54,159 bases of DNA from the NCBI RefSeq assembly GCF_019249295.1, contig NZ_JAESDH010000027.1, positions 1-54,159 of the forward strand, in the 5' to 3' direction. Both the position numbers and the translations under genes were made by a program. The notes under the pieces were generated by a model. That model was given only the letters and a program-made list of their open reading frames with translations. It had not been told where the DNA came from and ran no database searches. Positions 9,701 to 18,145 of the stretch are shown piece by piece. The DNA is from Alteromonas antoniana. Lineage in GTDB: Bacteria; Pseudomonadota; Gammaproteobacteria; Enterobacterales; Alteromonadaceae. Each line of letters starts with the position of its first letter. Positions within the stretch are counted from its first letter, which is position 1.

Positions 9701-10438
9701 ATGTTTCCAAAAATACTTGCCTGTGTGGCTCTGTTTCTGCTGTTCGTGTGTTTTTCTGAGCCAGCATTTGCCGGTCCCGGAGGGAAAATTGCCAGCGCGG
9801 TATTTGATACCTTCCTGGGGAAAATCGTGCTTGGTCTACTGACGATTTTCTTTTTGCCGTTAATTCTGTTGATGGTATTTCGTGAGAAGATGGCCGAGAG
9901 GCGCAGCCGCAAAGATCTAAAGTTTATGGCAAAGCATCATTCAAACTTCGACTGGTTGATGCTGAAACATCGCGCTAAAGACTGTTTTATGAAGGTCCAT
10001 TCCGGCTGGGAAAATGAAGACCTGTCAGAGGTTTCAGACTGGATGACAGACTGGTACTGGCAAAACCAACAGATGGCATATCTGAACCGCTGGCAAGAGG
10101 AAGGGCTGGTTAACATCTGCAAGGTGAAGAAGATTAATTATATCCGTCCGGTGCTGTTTGTTCATCGCAACGATCACGGCGAGACGCACGAAGGCTCTAT
10201 GATAATGATAGCTATAGAAGCCAGGATGAAAGATTATCTGCAGGAAAGGCATACGTCGAAAGTTGTCGAAGGAAGTAAACGCTTTAAAGATATAGAAACG
10301 GTGTGGACTCTGATAATTGATCACGGCAAGTGGAAAGTGGCTGATATTGAAGAAGGCGCGATGACACAGTCATATTCGAAAATGATGAAGGACTTGCCAA
10401 AGATTGAAAGCACGCTGTTAAGCCAATCTGCTCTCTAA
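9701..10438 (+). CDS. Tim44-like domain membrane protein
   Basis: A 245-residue protein with a cleavable signal (MFPKILACVALFLLFVCF, cleavage after AFA near residue 24), a membrane segment (about 45-65) and a C-terminal Tim44-like domain (about 105-235) with the family's conserved pattern of helices, then YLNRWQEEGLVN, a beta sheet, and VWTLIIDHGKWKVADIEEG. Bacterial Tim44-like proteins are membrane-anchored and of uncertain role. ATG at 9701 has AGGA six bases upstream. No partner gene is obvious; the neighbours on both sides appear to be independent units. Confidence 0.8.
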   Translation: MFPKILACVALFLLFVCFSEPAFAGPGGKIASAVFDTFLGKIVLGLLTIFFLPLILLMVFREKMAERRSRKDLKFMAKHHSNFDWLMLKHRAKDCFMKVHSGWENEDLSEVSDWMTDWYWQNQQMAYLNRWQEEGLVNICKVKKINYIRPVLFVHRNDHGETHEGSMIMIAIEARMKDYLQERHTSKVVEGSKRFKDIETVWTLIIDHGKWKVADIEEGAMTQSYSKMMKDLPKIESTLLSQSAL

Positions 10439-10759
10439 TATTTACTTATTGTAGAATACTTTCTCAACCCAGCCAGTGGCGTTTCATTAAGTAAGTATAT
10501 CCGGGAGTTACCCGCTGCCAGCAAGTCTTAAGAGCAAGGTAACTCGGGCGTTTACTTGTGTTGCGAGCGTAGTGGAATAAGAGCAGATACTGGCATTAGC
10601 AGGGACATGCCTGATACGACCAGAGAAAGTAGTAAGATAGAAACTAGTAGGTGCCGCGTGAATCGTTCTCTTTTTATCTCTGAGTCTCCGACTCGTTCAT
10701 TTTTTAGTCTCAGTTGCAGCTGTCAGGACAGCTGGGTATAAAGGGATAGCAGCGAAGTT
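10439..10759. other. Gap before the solute-binding-like gene, with inverted repeats
   Basis: No convincing gene. GAGTTACC (10505-10512) and GGTAACTC (10538-10545) form an 8-bp inverted repeat with a 25-base loop. A tight palindrome lies at 10717-10734 just ahead of the next gene. An open frame at 10556-10741 has unusual cysteine and serine content and no ribosome site, and is not supported. Confidence 0.5.
10717..10734. promoter_or_regulatory. Palindrome CAGCTGTC-AG-GACAGCTG, possible operator
   Basis: Perfect 8-bp arms around a 2-base centre, ending 25 bases before the ATG of the binding-protein-like gene at 10760. Position and symmetry fit a dimeric regulator site or a short leader hairpin. 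No regulator is identified. Confidence 0.4.
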
Positions 10760-11632
10760 ATGAAGTTCATATGGTCCTTTTTTGCCTGTTATTCAGCACT
10801 CTTTAGTCCGATTGCTTTCAGTCAACCCCTGGATGACATAGCAATTTATACTGACAGTAAACTGTTAATCAGTGAGTTTGAAAAGCAGCCTTACCAGAAC
10901 GTATCGACAGCACTTGATACCGTGAAACTTCTTTTGGACGAGATGAATTACTCTCGTGAAGTGATGCTTACTTCTTTGCCCCGCGCATTTGCGCTTATGG
11001 ATGATGGCGAAGCGGCCTGTGTGGTAAATAAAATACTGAATCCGCAAAGAAGAGAAAAGTATGCGCTCTCCTTGCCACTTAACTTTTTTCAGTCCGTGCG
11101 ACTATACCAACTGGCATCATTACCTCCGCTTAGTGATGGGTTACTGAATGATAACCATCAGCTGCGCAGTCTGCATGAGGCACTGACGCAATATCCCGAT
11201 GCAGCGATCATTCTTCCCAGTGATTTTTCTTACGGAAAGAAGCTGGATGACGACATCGCGCAGGCTGATCCTGAGCAAATCATTCGTCTACCCAATGACG
11301 TTTACTTTGAACGGTTTATGCAGTTATTTTTCAAACACAAAGTGGGATTTGCGCTGATTTTTCCGTCTACTCACGACCGCGCCATGCAGTATGTTTCTCC
11401 GGTTCCTTTCAGAGAGTATCAAGTTGAGGGCATTGAGGATTTTACCAGTGGGCATGTGCTCTGCGCTGATACGCAGCGAGGCAGGGAGGCAATTGCTGCT
11501 ATCAACGACGCGATTGTATCACTGTACGCATCTCCGGCTTACCTTCAGGCGCACCTTCGATATTTACCGGAAAGCTCCAGACCCGTTCTGAAAGAAAAAA
11601 TTCTCTCTGTCAGGGAAGCGTTCAATAACTAA
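10760..11632 (+). CDS. Periplasmic solute-binding-like protein (SBP family 3 fold)
   Basis: A 290-residue protein with a signal peptide (MKFIWSFFACYSALFSPIAFS, cleavage near 21) and the overall pattern of family 3 extracellular solute-binding domains, as in many Alteromonadales and Vibrio proteins annotated as transporter substrate-binding domain. Two alpha/beta lobes are suggested by DDIAIYTD at the start and the hinge near VGFALIFPSTHDRAMQYVSP. No permease or ATPase gene adjoins it, so it may be an orphan sensor-type binding protein rather than a transporter component. Two cysteines (in EAACVVNK and HVLCADT) could pair. The ligand is unknown. Confidence 0.65.
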   Translation: MKFIWSFFACYSALFSPIAFSQPLDDIAIYTDSKLLISEFEKQPYQNVSTALDTVKLLLDEMNYSREVMLTSLPRAFALMDDGEAACVVNKILNPQRREKYALSLPLNFFQSVRLYQLASLPPLSDGLLNDNHQLRSLHEALTQYPDAAIILPSDFSYGKKLDDDIAQADPEQIIRLPNDVYFERFMQLFFKHKVGFALIFPSTHDRAMQYVSPVPFREYQVEGIEDFTSGHVLCADTQRGREAIAAINDAIVSLYASPAYLQAHLRYLPESSRPVLKEKILSVREAFNN

Positions 11633-11751
11633 CGCTGACTGCAACTCTTACGTGCGTGTAATGACAGTTTGAACTCGCAGGCCTGTTGGCTGCTTTTGGC
11701 AGGTACGGGCGACAGGGGGAAAGTGGACAGGAGTGACGTACAACTATGATC

Positions 11752-11780
11752 GAAAAAAGGCGCTCGAAAGCGCCTTTTTC
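11752..11780. terminator. Bidirectional terminator between convergent genes
   Basis: AAAAAGGCGCT, a CGAA tetraloop and AGCGCCTTTTT form a strong GC stem with A run before and T run after. It therefore can end transcription from both the binding-protein gene (plus) and the PEP-CTERM-like gene (minus). Confidence 0.9.
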
Positions 11781-11798
11781 ATAATAAGATAAAAGATC

Positions 11799-12380
11799 TT
11801 ATTTACGACGTCTCATTGCCAATGCAACGAAACCCAGAGCCAGTAGTAAACCGCTGGCAGGAGCTGAAACTTCGGTATAACCGAATGTTGCTGAGCCAGC
11901 AGTGGGCGACGCGCTGTCGTAAAGACCCAGAAGATACTGGCCTGCCGCTAAGTTCAGAAATAACATTTCGCCTGGCTGAAAAGCCATACTAGTGCTGCCG
12001 CCCGACGCTCCGGTCAGGGAAATCAGGTTACAATCTCCTGCGATGTCACCTGTAGCACTATCGCAGAAGTCAGTGTCAGTAGTAAGACGCGTATAAACAC
12101 CCCCACTGATAAAATCGAGAGTAAAGCCGGTGACATCAGAAAATGACCCATTGCTTACAAACGCATCCAAAGACAATGTGAAAGCGGTATCACTTTCAAA
12201 CATTAATCCTAACGCGATAGGCGTGCCGCTCCATTCAAAAACAAACTGGTCCGCATTCAGAGTTGCAGAGCCTGATGTTGAGCCATAGTTGTATTCCGTT
12301 GTCGAAATGACAGCACTTTGCGCATTCCATGCAACGCACAGAAGACATGTGAAAGTGAAAACTAAAGATTTGAACTTCAT
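11799..12380 (-). CDS. Exported protein with PEP-CTERM-like sorting tail
   Basis: A 193-residue protein: signal peptide (cleavage near AQSA, residue 23), a Gly/Ser/Thr/Asp-rich beta domain, and a C-terminal tail made of a short motif (VSAPASG), a hydrophobic helix (LLLALGFVALAM) and a basic end (RRRK). That is the layout of PEP-CTERM substrates of exosortase, although the motif reads APAS rather than PEP. One cysteine pair (DFCDSATGDIAGDCN) may form a disulfide. ATG at 12380 is preceded by AAAGGATAATT. It probably is an extracellular or biofilm-matrix protein, which is inference. A sigma-54-like element lies about 140 bases upstream (12519-12534). No exosortase gene is in the window. Confidence 0.8.
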   Translation of the reverse strand: MKFKSLVFTFTCLLCVAWNAQSAVISTTEYNYGSTSGSATLNADQFVFEWSGTPIALGLMFESDTAFTLSLDAFVSNGSFSDVTGFTLDFISGGVYTRLTTDTDFCDSATGDIAGDCNLISLTGASGGSTSMAFQPGEMLFLNLAAGQYLLGLYDSASPTAGSATFGYTEVSAPASGLLLALGFVALAMRRRK

Positions 12381-12735
12381 AATTATCCTTTATTTTTTTA
12401 CTGAGTTGTTTACGTCTTGCGCAGCGGGTTTAATTACTTTGGAGGTAAAATGCGCAGTACTTTTCTTTTTAAAATTCTTAAAGCAAAAATTGGGCCGATA
12501 TTTTTTGTTTTCTAAAACAGTAAGATAGGTGCCATTTGATGAGATAAAAAATAGATTGTGTAAATTATTTCGACATAAAGATACCGGCATGTAAGCTGCC
12601 TGTTGTTGTCTTCAGGATTGCTTACCACATTCGCTGAGTGGCTCTAAGCGCAGTCGTATTTTTTCAGGTTTTGAAGGTGGCAGTGTTCTGTTGGCCTCAG
12701 ATAAAAAAGCATCTGGCCCTGTCCAGAGAGACGAT
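12381..12735. other. AT-rich divergent region with long leader of the PEP-CTERM-like gene
   Basis: No gene is supported. The region is strongly AT-rich. It contains the sigma-54-like element at 12519-12534 on the minus strand, which would give the PEP-CTERM-like gene an untranslated leader of about 125 bases. The rest is unremarkable. Confidence 0.5.
12519..12534 (-). promoter_or_regulatory. Sigma-54-like promoter of the PEP-CTERM-like gene
   Basis: On the minus strand TGGCAC-CTATC-TTACT keeps the -24 GG and the exact 12-base offset to the -12 element; the -12 reads AC instead of GC. PEP-CTERM genes in other proteobacteria are known to be controlled by sigma-54 with the PrsK/PrsR system. A comparable element precedes the second PEP-CTERM-like gene in this window (20423-20439). 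Confidence 0.5.
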
Positions 12736-13071
12736 ATGTTTTATGCTGTTTTAAAAATTCAATTGCGTGGCAGGTTTATCAGACACTTTCTTTTATTTAG
12801 TCTATGTTGTCTTTTCGTTGCTCAGACATCGGCTTCCGCCCAAACACGCGCGAAAATAATAAGTGATGCCTCGAAATGTACCTTCGATTGTCTTGAGGGC
12901 GCTGGTAATAAGGACCGTCAGATGCTGACATTGGCTTCGCTAACCCAGTCAAACGAATACCGGCTTGTTGACTATCGCCACTTTACGGTATTGAAGTATG
13001 CGGTTAACAGTCGTAATAAGGAGCCACTCTTAGATGCCAGGAGTGACTCTTTTATAGGTATTACGCTTTAG
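12736..13071 (+). CDS. Small putative exported protein, function unknown
   Basis: A 111-residue open frame from ATG 12736. Its N terminus reads as a signal peptide (a basic stretch, then HFLLFSLCCLFVAQTSASA), followed by a short polar domain with two cysteines (KCTFDC). The ribosome site (AGAGAG) is weak. The frame runs through an imperfect hairpin (about 13018-13054) and overlaps the convergent cyclophilin gene by 11 bases, so it may be a truncated gene rather than an intact one. I recognise no family. Its best support is the signal peptide. Confidence 0.4.
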   Translation: MFYAVLKIQLRGRFIRHFLLFSLCCLFVAQTSASAQTRAKIISDASKCTFDCLEGAGNKDRQMLTLASLTQSNEYRLVDYRHFTVLKYAVNSRNKEPLLDARSDSFIGITL

Positions 13072-13852
13072 TGCGTCTGCGTCTGAAAATTGCCACGCCG
13101 AGTGCCATGACAAAAAGCGCGAAAGGATTCATTGCGCCGCCCGATGAACCACCGGTAGCGGGTGGGGTTGGATCTGCCCCATCCTCACTGTCAATCAGGG
13201 TGTTCGGAACAGGGTCTAGCTCAGGGTTGGTTACGGTAGCAGCATCCGTCACAACAACGTCTGTTATCAGCACAAAATTACCTTCCCCGGGCTCGTCTCC
13301 GTTTTCCGCATCTTCCGCGGTAAAGTCAACTAAGGGAATTGAACTGGCAGCCCCGCCCATATTGAAACGAGGGAGTTCATTAATCTCATCAGCCACATCC
13401 ATGCCGTTATCAATGACCTGGCCAAACACGGTAAATCCGCCGTTTTGCACATCGAGATTCTCGCTGTTGTCTGCCAGGTTAATAAACCACTGTGAAGTCG
13501 CACTGTTGGGATCGCCAGATTGTTTTGCCATCGCTATGGTGCCACGAACATTCGATAGCACAGGTTCGTTTATCACCGCGACGCCGGTAGGCACGTTATC
13601 CATGGGTAATTCATTGTTATAAGTATAAGCGCCTGCCTGCATAACAAAGTCTGGAGCGAGGCGATGTACGACATTGTTGGCGTAGGCTCCTGAATTGACG
13701 TATTCAAGAAAGTTTTCAACGGTTTCAGGCGTATCTTCATCGAAAAGGTTTACAGTGATGGTTCCCAGGTTAGTCCGGATTTCCACTAAAGTGGCCTTGG
13801 CCTGGAAGCTGAACAGTGCAGCTACGGTGACAGTGAGTATGGCTTTAATCAC
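13061..13852 (-). CDS. Secreted cyclophilin-type peptidylprolyl isomerase with GlyGly-CTERM-like tail
   Basis: A 263-residue protein: signal peptide (MIKAILTVTVAALFSFQAKA), a cyclophilin domain (about 22-195) with LGTITVNLFDEDTPETVENF, HRLAPDFVMQAG and GNSATSQWFIN-type active-site segments, an acidic linker, and a C-terminal tail with GGSSGGAMNP, a hydrophobic helix and RRRRTKA. The tail matches the GlyGly-CTERM design recognised by rhombosortase in species that secrete by the type II pathway, so the isomerase is probably delivered to the cell surface. Start is GTG at 13852; AAGAG lies about nine bases upstream, and no ATG fits the signal peptide better. It is convergent with the small ORF at 12736. 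Confidence 0.88.
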   Translation of the reverse strand: MIKAILTVTVAALFSFQAKATLVEIRTNLGTITVNLFDEDTPETVENFLEYVNSGAYANNVVHRLAPDFVMQAGAYTYNNELPMDNVPTGVAVINEPVLSNVRGTIAMAKQSGDPNSATSQWFINLADNSENLDVQNGGFTVFGQVIDNGMDVADEINELPRFNMGGAASSIPLVDFTAEDAENGDEPGEGNFVLITDVVVTDAATVTNPELDPVPNTLIDSEDGADPTPPATGGSSGGAMNPFALFVMALGVAIFRRRRTKA

Positions 13853-14247
13853 GTTTAACTCTTGCTCTTGTTGGGTTAAAAACGAGACTTATGGTATGTA
13901 ATGCGGGACACGCCAGACACTGGTTTCGTGTATCAAATTGTAATTTTTTGATAACAACCCGCTTTCGGTGACAACGGCTTTTCGTATTTGAATTGCGATT
14001 GATAATACTGTCTTGCTACGCAGGTTATTATGCACTGTAAATGTCAGCCCCATTAGAGTAACTGCACTGTGGAGGCAACATGAGACGAACCTGATGATGC
14101 TGTTGATGGTAAATCAGAGATCAGGTTCGTACTAAACGGACGACTGAACCGGTGTGTGCTATCGCGATAGTTTCGCCGGTTATCGAAGAAGTATCGATTC
14201 TGCAAATAACCTGTTTACACTACGCTTTTTTATGCTTTGGAGACACC
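13853..14247 (+). other. Structured leader region upstream of the M24 peptidase
   Basis: No full gene, but ordered elements on the plus strand. GGAGG is followed six bases later by a 4-codon ORF (14080-14094) whose TGA overlaps the ATG of a 13-codon ORF (14094-14135). Over this lies an 11-bp inverted repeat (ACGAACCTGAT at 14085-14095, ATCAGGTTCGT at 14120-14130). A second fold follows, with AACCGG (14147-14152) pairing CCGGTT (14176-14181) around the palindrome CTATCGCGATAG (14159-14170). Together these could form an attenuator-like leader. The left part is the promoter region of the cyclophilin gene. Confidence 0.4.
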
Positions 14248-15456
14248 ATGACGAAAGGTATCGGCGGGAAGACAGCTGAAGAGGTGCTGGCCGGCTTATC
14301 TGATATGACCACACAGGCGCAGCCCATTCAAAAAGCGGAATATCTGGCACGAATGGAAAAAGCCCAGTTACTGATGAGAGAGCAGGGAATTGGCGCGCTG
14401 TATCTGAATGCGGGGACTAACCTGCAGTATTTCACCGGCATGGCGTGGTATCCCAGCGAGCGTCTGGTAGGCGCTGTATTACCAGCTAAGGGCGAAGTGA
14501 TATATGTCGCGCCGACATTTGAAATTGACTCGCTGAATGAGCGTAAGCTAATGCCGGGTAAGATGGCGGGCTGGCAGGAGCACGAAAACCCGTATGCACT
14601 GGTTGCCAGAATAGTCGGTGAAATGGATAGCGCAGGGGGTGACAAGTTTGCCATTGATGAAGCTACCCCGTTTTTTGTTGTAGACGGAATAAAACAGGCG
14701 CTGCCGGGCATGGAGCTGGTAAACGGCGCTTCGGTATCGGCTGAGTGCCGGATGCATAAGTCAGCGGCTGAAATCGCGCTAATTCAACAGGCCATGGATA
14801 TGACGCTTGCCGTTCACAAGGCCACGGCGAGCATGCTGCACGAAGGCATTACTACCACTGAAGTTGAGGCGTTTGTTGATGCAGCACACCGCAAAGTGGG
14901 CGCGAGCGGAAGCTATTTTTGTATAGTCCTGTTTGGCAAAGCGACATCGTACCCGCATGGAGTGAAAGACCCACAGGTGCTGAAACAAAACGACATGGTG
15001 CTGATAGATACAGGATGTCGTTTACATGGTTATTTGTCAGATATTACCCGGACTTACTGCTTCGGTGAGGCAACAGAAAAGCAAAAAGCCATGTGGGAGT
15101 GTGAAAAGCAGGCTCAGCTGGCAGCGTTTAACGTGGCGACGCCAGGCGTGACTTGCGGAGAAGTCGATGCCGCAGCGCGAACTTATCTGGAGGCTCAGGG
15201 GTTGGGGCCAGATTATCAGCTGCCGGGCTTACCTCACCGTACCGGTCATGGTATCGGCATGGACATTCACGAGTGGCCGTATCTGGTAAAAGATAATTCG
15301 CATGTGTTAGCTGAAGGTATGTGTTTCAGTAATGAGCCAATGATTGTGGTGCCGGAAGAGTTTGGGATCCGTCTTGAAGATCATTTTTATGTCACGGCGG
15401 ATGGTGCCCGTTGGTTTACCAGGCCAAGTCAGTCACTGGACGCGCCATTTGATTAA
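14248..15456 (+). CDS. M24 family metallopeptidase (Xaa-Pro dipeptidase/aminopeptidase type)
   Basis: A 402-residue cytoplasmic peptidase with a creatinase-like N-terminal domain (about 25-160) and a pita-bread catalytic domain (about 170-395). The five metal ligands are visible: D in VLIDTG, D in LSDITRTY, H in LPHRTGHGIGMD, E in SNEPM and E in IRLEDHF. It should cleave dipeptides or oligopeptides with proline at the second position, using two metal ions. ATG at 14248 has GGAG six bases upstream; a 32-codon upstream extension is rejected because it crosses the structured leader. It stands alone, with rluF 109 bases downstream. Confidence 0.92.
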   Translation: MTKGIGGKTAEEVLAGLSDMTTQAQPIQKAEYLARMEKAQLLMREQGIGALYLNAGTNLQYFTGMAWYPSERLVGAVLPAKGEVIYVAPTFEIDSLNERKLMPGKMAGWQEHENPYALVARIVGEMDSAGGDKFAIDEATPFFVVDGIKQALPGMELVNGASVSAECRMHKSAAEIALIQQAMDMTLAVHKATASMLHEGITTTEVEAFVDAAHRKVGASGSYFCIVLFGKATSYPHGVKDPQVLKQNDMVLIDTGCRLHGYLSDITRTYCFGEATEKQKAMWECEKQAQLAAFNVATPGVTCGEVDAAARTYLEAQGLGPDYQLPGLPHRTGHGIGMDIHEWPYLVKDNSHVLAEGMCFSNEPMIVVPEEFGIRLEDHFYVTADGARWFTRPSQSLDAPFD

Positions 15457-15565
15457 TGGCGCTGTTACGTAAAGCGCTGTCTGGAAAAATGAAAATCCGA
15501 TATACTCTGCGCACCTTGTTATCCCGCCAAAGGGACTTTCTACGCTGTGAAAACGACTCGTTGAT

Positions 15566-16303
15566 ATGACTACTGAAGCACCAAAGCGACTGAACAAATA
15601 CCTCAGTGATACCGGCGTTTGCTCTCGTCGCGAAGCCGACAAATTAATTGAGCAAAAGCGCGTTACCATCAATGGAGAACTGCCGGAGCTGGGGACCAAA
15701 GTGCAGCAGGGCGATACCGTGAAACTGGACGGGAAAGTCGTTGGGGGCGTTGCCAAAGACAAGTCTGACCGGATTTATATTGCTTATCACAAACCTGTTG
15801 GCATTACCTGTACAACGGAGCGTCATGTAAAGGGAAATATCATTGATGCGATAGGGCATAAAGAGCGGATCTTTCCCATAGGCAGGCTGGACAAACCTTC
15901 AGAGGGGCTAATCCTTCTGACCAGCGATGGCGATATAGTGAACAAGGTGTTGCGCGCTGAGAATGCGCATGACAAAGAATATATCGTTACGGTTAATCAA
16001 CCCATCAGCGAGCGTTTCTTAACGAAAATGGCGAAAGGCGTGCCGATTCTGGGGACCGTCACTAAGCCTTGCCAGGTCAGTGCCCGTGGCAAGTTCCAGT
16101 TCAGCATTATTCTGACTCAGGGGCTTAACCGCCAGATCCGCCGCATGTGCGAGTTCTTAGGTTATGAAGTGACTAAGTTAAAGCGTGTACGTATCATGCA
16201 TCTGCAACTTGGTAAATTGCGGCCAGGGGAATGGCGCAACCTGACAAAGCAGGAACTGCAGCAGCTTAACGATGCCGTTAAGCACTCCAAAAAAACGGCG
16301 TAA
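15566..16303 (+). CDS. rluF: 23S rRNA pseudouridine(2604) synthase
   Basis: A 245-residue enzyme with an N-terminal S4 RNA-binding domain (RLNKYLSDTGVCSRREADKL, about 8-55) and a RluB/E/F-type pseudouridine synthase domain. The catalytic aspartate is D109 in GRLDKPSEG. KEYIVTVNQPI, GVPILGTVTK, LTQGLNRQIRRMCEFLGYEV and GEWRNLT closely follow RluF of E. coli, which converts U2604 of 23S rRNA. It acts on the ribosomal large subunit RNA. The gene is convergent with a SpoU-type methyltransferase gene. Confidence 0.93.
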   Translation: MTTEAPKRLNKYLSDTGVCSRREADKLIEQKRVTINGELPELGTKVQQGDTVKLDGKVVGGVAKDKSDRIYIAYHKPVGITCTTERHVKGNIIDAIGHKERIFPIGRLDKPSEGLILLTSDGDIVNKVLRAENAHDKEYIVTVNQPISERFLTKMAKGVPILGTVTKPCQVSARGKFQFSIILTQGLNRQIRRMCEFLGYEVTKLKRVRIMHLQLGKLRPGEWRNLTKQELQQLNDAVKHSKKTA

Positions 16304-16409
16304 AGCAGAATAAACCGGGTACGCAAAACATCGCCGGTTAAGCAATTTAAGAGCCTGTAGAAAGCGTTTATCGTTTATCGCCAGTTAAGGTAATACTGAC
16401 TGGCCCAAG

Positions 16410-17159
16410 TCACCGGGACTCTTGGGTTGATAGCTGGTAGGCGCAAATTGCCACTGAATTTGCCAGGTTGAGTGAGTCAATGGCGCCACTTCCTGCAATT
16501 GTAAATGCCTTGGCATGGCTGTCAGCTACCTTCTCAATGGGGACGCCGCGCGCTTCATTGCCAAAAAGGTAACAGTCGTACTCACCAAATTCAGACGCAT
16601 TGATGTTTTTCCCTTTCAAATCCAGATAAGCCAGTTTCGTAAAGCGCTCTGGCAATGTGTCCAGTGGCACATCAATCTCTATGGGAAGGTGGAAAATTGC
16701 GCCCATACTGGCACGGACCACTTTCGAGTTGAATGGGTCAACGCTGTTGGGACTAAGCAATAAACGAAAACCACCAAACCAGGCAAGATTTCGAATGATG
16801 GTCCCCAGATTGCCTGGGTCCTGCACTTCATGCAGAAAAATACAGCGCTGCGTTACCGGCGACGAGTCCTGATTTAGCGCAGGTAATGGCACGCAGGCAA
16901 CCACACCCTGAGGGGTTTTGGTGTCACTGAGTCTGGCCATTTGTTTTTCACTGACCACTACCAGATTATAATCAGCGTTAAGCGCCTGCGCCCAGTCCTG
17001 CCGGGACTCGGTAATGTACAGTGTGATCTGCTTTGCTGCTGATGGTGTTGTCAGCGCTTTTTGCAGCTCAATGATGAGATGCTCACCTTCAACCAGATAA
17101 TGGCCAAATTCCGCACGGTATTTCTTCTGATGCAGTTTTTTCACATCATCTAGTTTCAT
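16410..17159 (-). CDS. SpoU/TrmH family RNA 2'-O-methyltransferase
   Basis: A 249-residue methyltransferase with an N-terminal substrate-binding domain (about 1-95) and a C-terminal SPOUT knot domain. The three family motifs are visible: motif 1 [20 protein letters not shown], motif 2 [10 protein letters not shown], and motif 3 [16 protein letters not shown]. It should methylate a ribose 2'-OH in rRNA using S-adenosylmethionine; the closest types are RlmB/TsnR-like enzymes, and the exact target is not clear. It is divergent from rlmE, another rRNA methyltransferase, with only 95 bases between their starts. Confidence 0.9.
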   Translation of the reverse strand: MKLDDVKKLHQKKYRAEFGHYLVEGEHLIIELQKALTTPSAAKQITLYITESRQDWAQALNADYNLVVVSEKQMARLSDTKTPQGVVACVPLPALNQDSSPVTQRCIFLHEVQDPGNLGTIIRNLAWFGGFRLLLSPNSVDPFNSKVVRASMGAIFHLPIEIDVPLDTLPERFTKLAYLDLKGKNINASEFGEYDCYLFGNEARGVPIEKVADSHAKAFTIAGSGAIDSLNLANSVAICAYQLSTQESR

Positions 17160-17254
17160 GTTTACGAGCCTGTTTTAGGGGAAGTATTTTTGCAATTTAC
17201 GCGGGCAAGTTTACAATAATCGCCCCTTTTGCGATACCGGAGCAGGCTAACTTC

Positions 17255-17878
17255 ATGGCGCGATCAAAAACCAGTAAAAAGTGGATGGACGAGCACGTTA
17301 ACGATCCCTATGTGAAAAAAGCGCAAATTGATGGTTATCGCTCTCGCGCCAGCTACAAGCTGATTGAAATCAATGAAAAAGATGCGTTGTATCGCCCCGG
17401 CAGTGTAGTGGTAGATCTTGGTTCTGCTCCCGGTGGCTGGTCTCAGATAGTGGCACCAGCGGTGGGTGAGCACGGACGGGTAATTGCGTCAGATATTCTG
17501 CCTATGGATTCGATTATTGGCGTGACCTTTATTCAGGGTGATTTCACCGATGAAGCTGTATATGAGAATATCCTTCAGGCACTCGATGGCGGTCAGGCCG
17601 ATACAGTGATATCTGATATGGCACCTAATCTGAGCGGTGTGAAAACCACTGACCAGTATGCGGCGATGTACCTGGTTGAGCTGGCGCTAGATATGGCGCG
17701 AAACGTACTGAAGCCTGGCGGCAGCTTTTGCGCCAAAGTGTTTCAGGGCGTAGGCTACGATGAATACTTGCAAGACGTGCGTAGTTCTTTTCAGAAGGTG
17801 ATTGTAAGAAAACCTGCGGCTTCCAGACCCCGTTCCCGTGAAGTGTACTTAGTGGGGAAAGGGTTTAAAAGCCAGTAA
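17255..17878 (+). CDS. rlmE: 23S rRNA (uridine-2552) 2'-O-methyltransferase
   Basis: A 207-residue FtsJ/RrmJ enzyme. The SAM-binding motif is [13 protein letters not shown] (about 52-64), and the catalytic tetrad K35, D121 ([10 protein letters not shown]), K161 (CAKVFQG) and E196 (SREVYLVG) matches the E. coli residues at a constant offset of three. It methylates U2552 in the A loop of 23S rRNA, late in 50S assembly. In E. coli ftsH follows; here the next gene is convergent and unrelated, so the usual rlmE-ftsH pairing is absent. Confidence 0.96.
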   Translation: MARSKTSKKWMDEHVNDPYVKKAQIDGYRSRASYKLIEINEKDALYRPGSVVVDLGSAPGGWSQIVAPAVGEHGRVIASDILPMDSIIGVTFIQGDFTDEAVYENILQALDGGQADTVISDMAPNLSGVKTTDQYAAMYLVELALDMARNVLKPGGSFCAKVFQGVGYDEYLQDVRSSFQKVIVRKPAASRPRSREVYLVGKGFKSQ

Positions 17879-17942
17879 TCTGGTATTGCTGCATTCGTCC
17901 GAGCAGCTTGTCGGGGTGCATGTAAAGCAAGTCATATGAGTT

Positions 17943-17970
17943 AGTATCGTTTGTGCAACTAAACGATACT
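17943..17970. terminator. Hairpin between convergent genes
   Basis: AGTATCGTTT and AAACGATACT form a perfect 10-bp stem with an 8-base loop, between the 3' ends of rlmE and the GTPase gene. No T run follows in either direction, so it may be an RNA-end stabiliser rather than an intrinsic terminator. Confidence 0.4.
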
Positions 17971-18145
17971 GACATGTCCTTTGGGGAGCTTCCTGAGCCA
18001 GCCTGATAGCTCTGCATTGCCTATGGCTTATAATCTCTGCTGACAGGTGCGCGATAGGGAAGTGCACCTCTGTACCAGAGCAATTGTCGAGCAACAAAAA
18101 CTGGCCGTGGAGTAAAGTAAAGAGCGGCGTAAAGTGGGCCGATGG

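Noticed and set aside
9463..9912. 149-codon minus-strand frame over the cyclase end and Tim44-like start
   Set aside because: Spans two plus-strand genes in antisense; no start signal.
10556..10741. 61-codon plus-strand frame before the binding-protein-like gene
   Set aside because: Ser/Cys/Arg-rich, no ribosome site, and overlaps the palindrome and probable promoter of the next gene.
13071..13622. 183-codon plus-strand open frame opposite the cyclophilin gene
   Set aside because: It is antisense to a clearly coding gene, is Ser/Thr/Pro-rich as expected from a shadow frame, and has no ribosome site.
14212..14235. TTTACA and TATGCT ahead of the M24 peptidase as a sigma-70 promoter
   Set aside because: The spacing is about 11 bases, far from the required 16-18.
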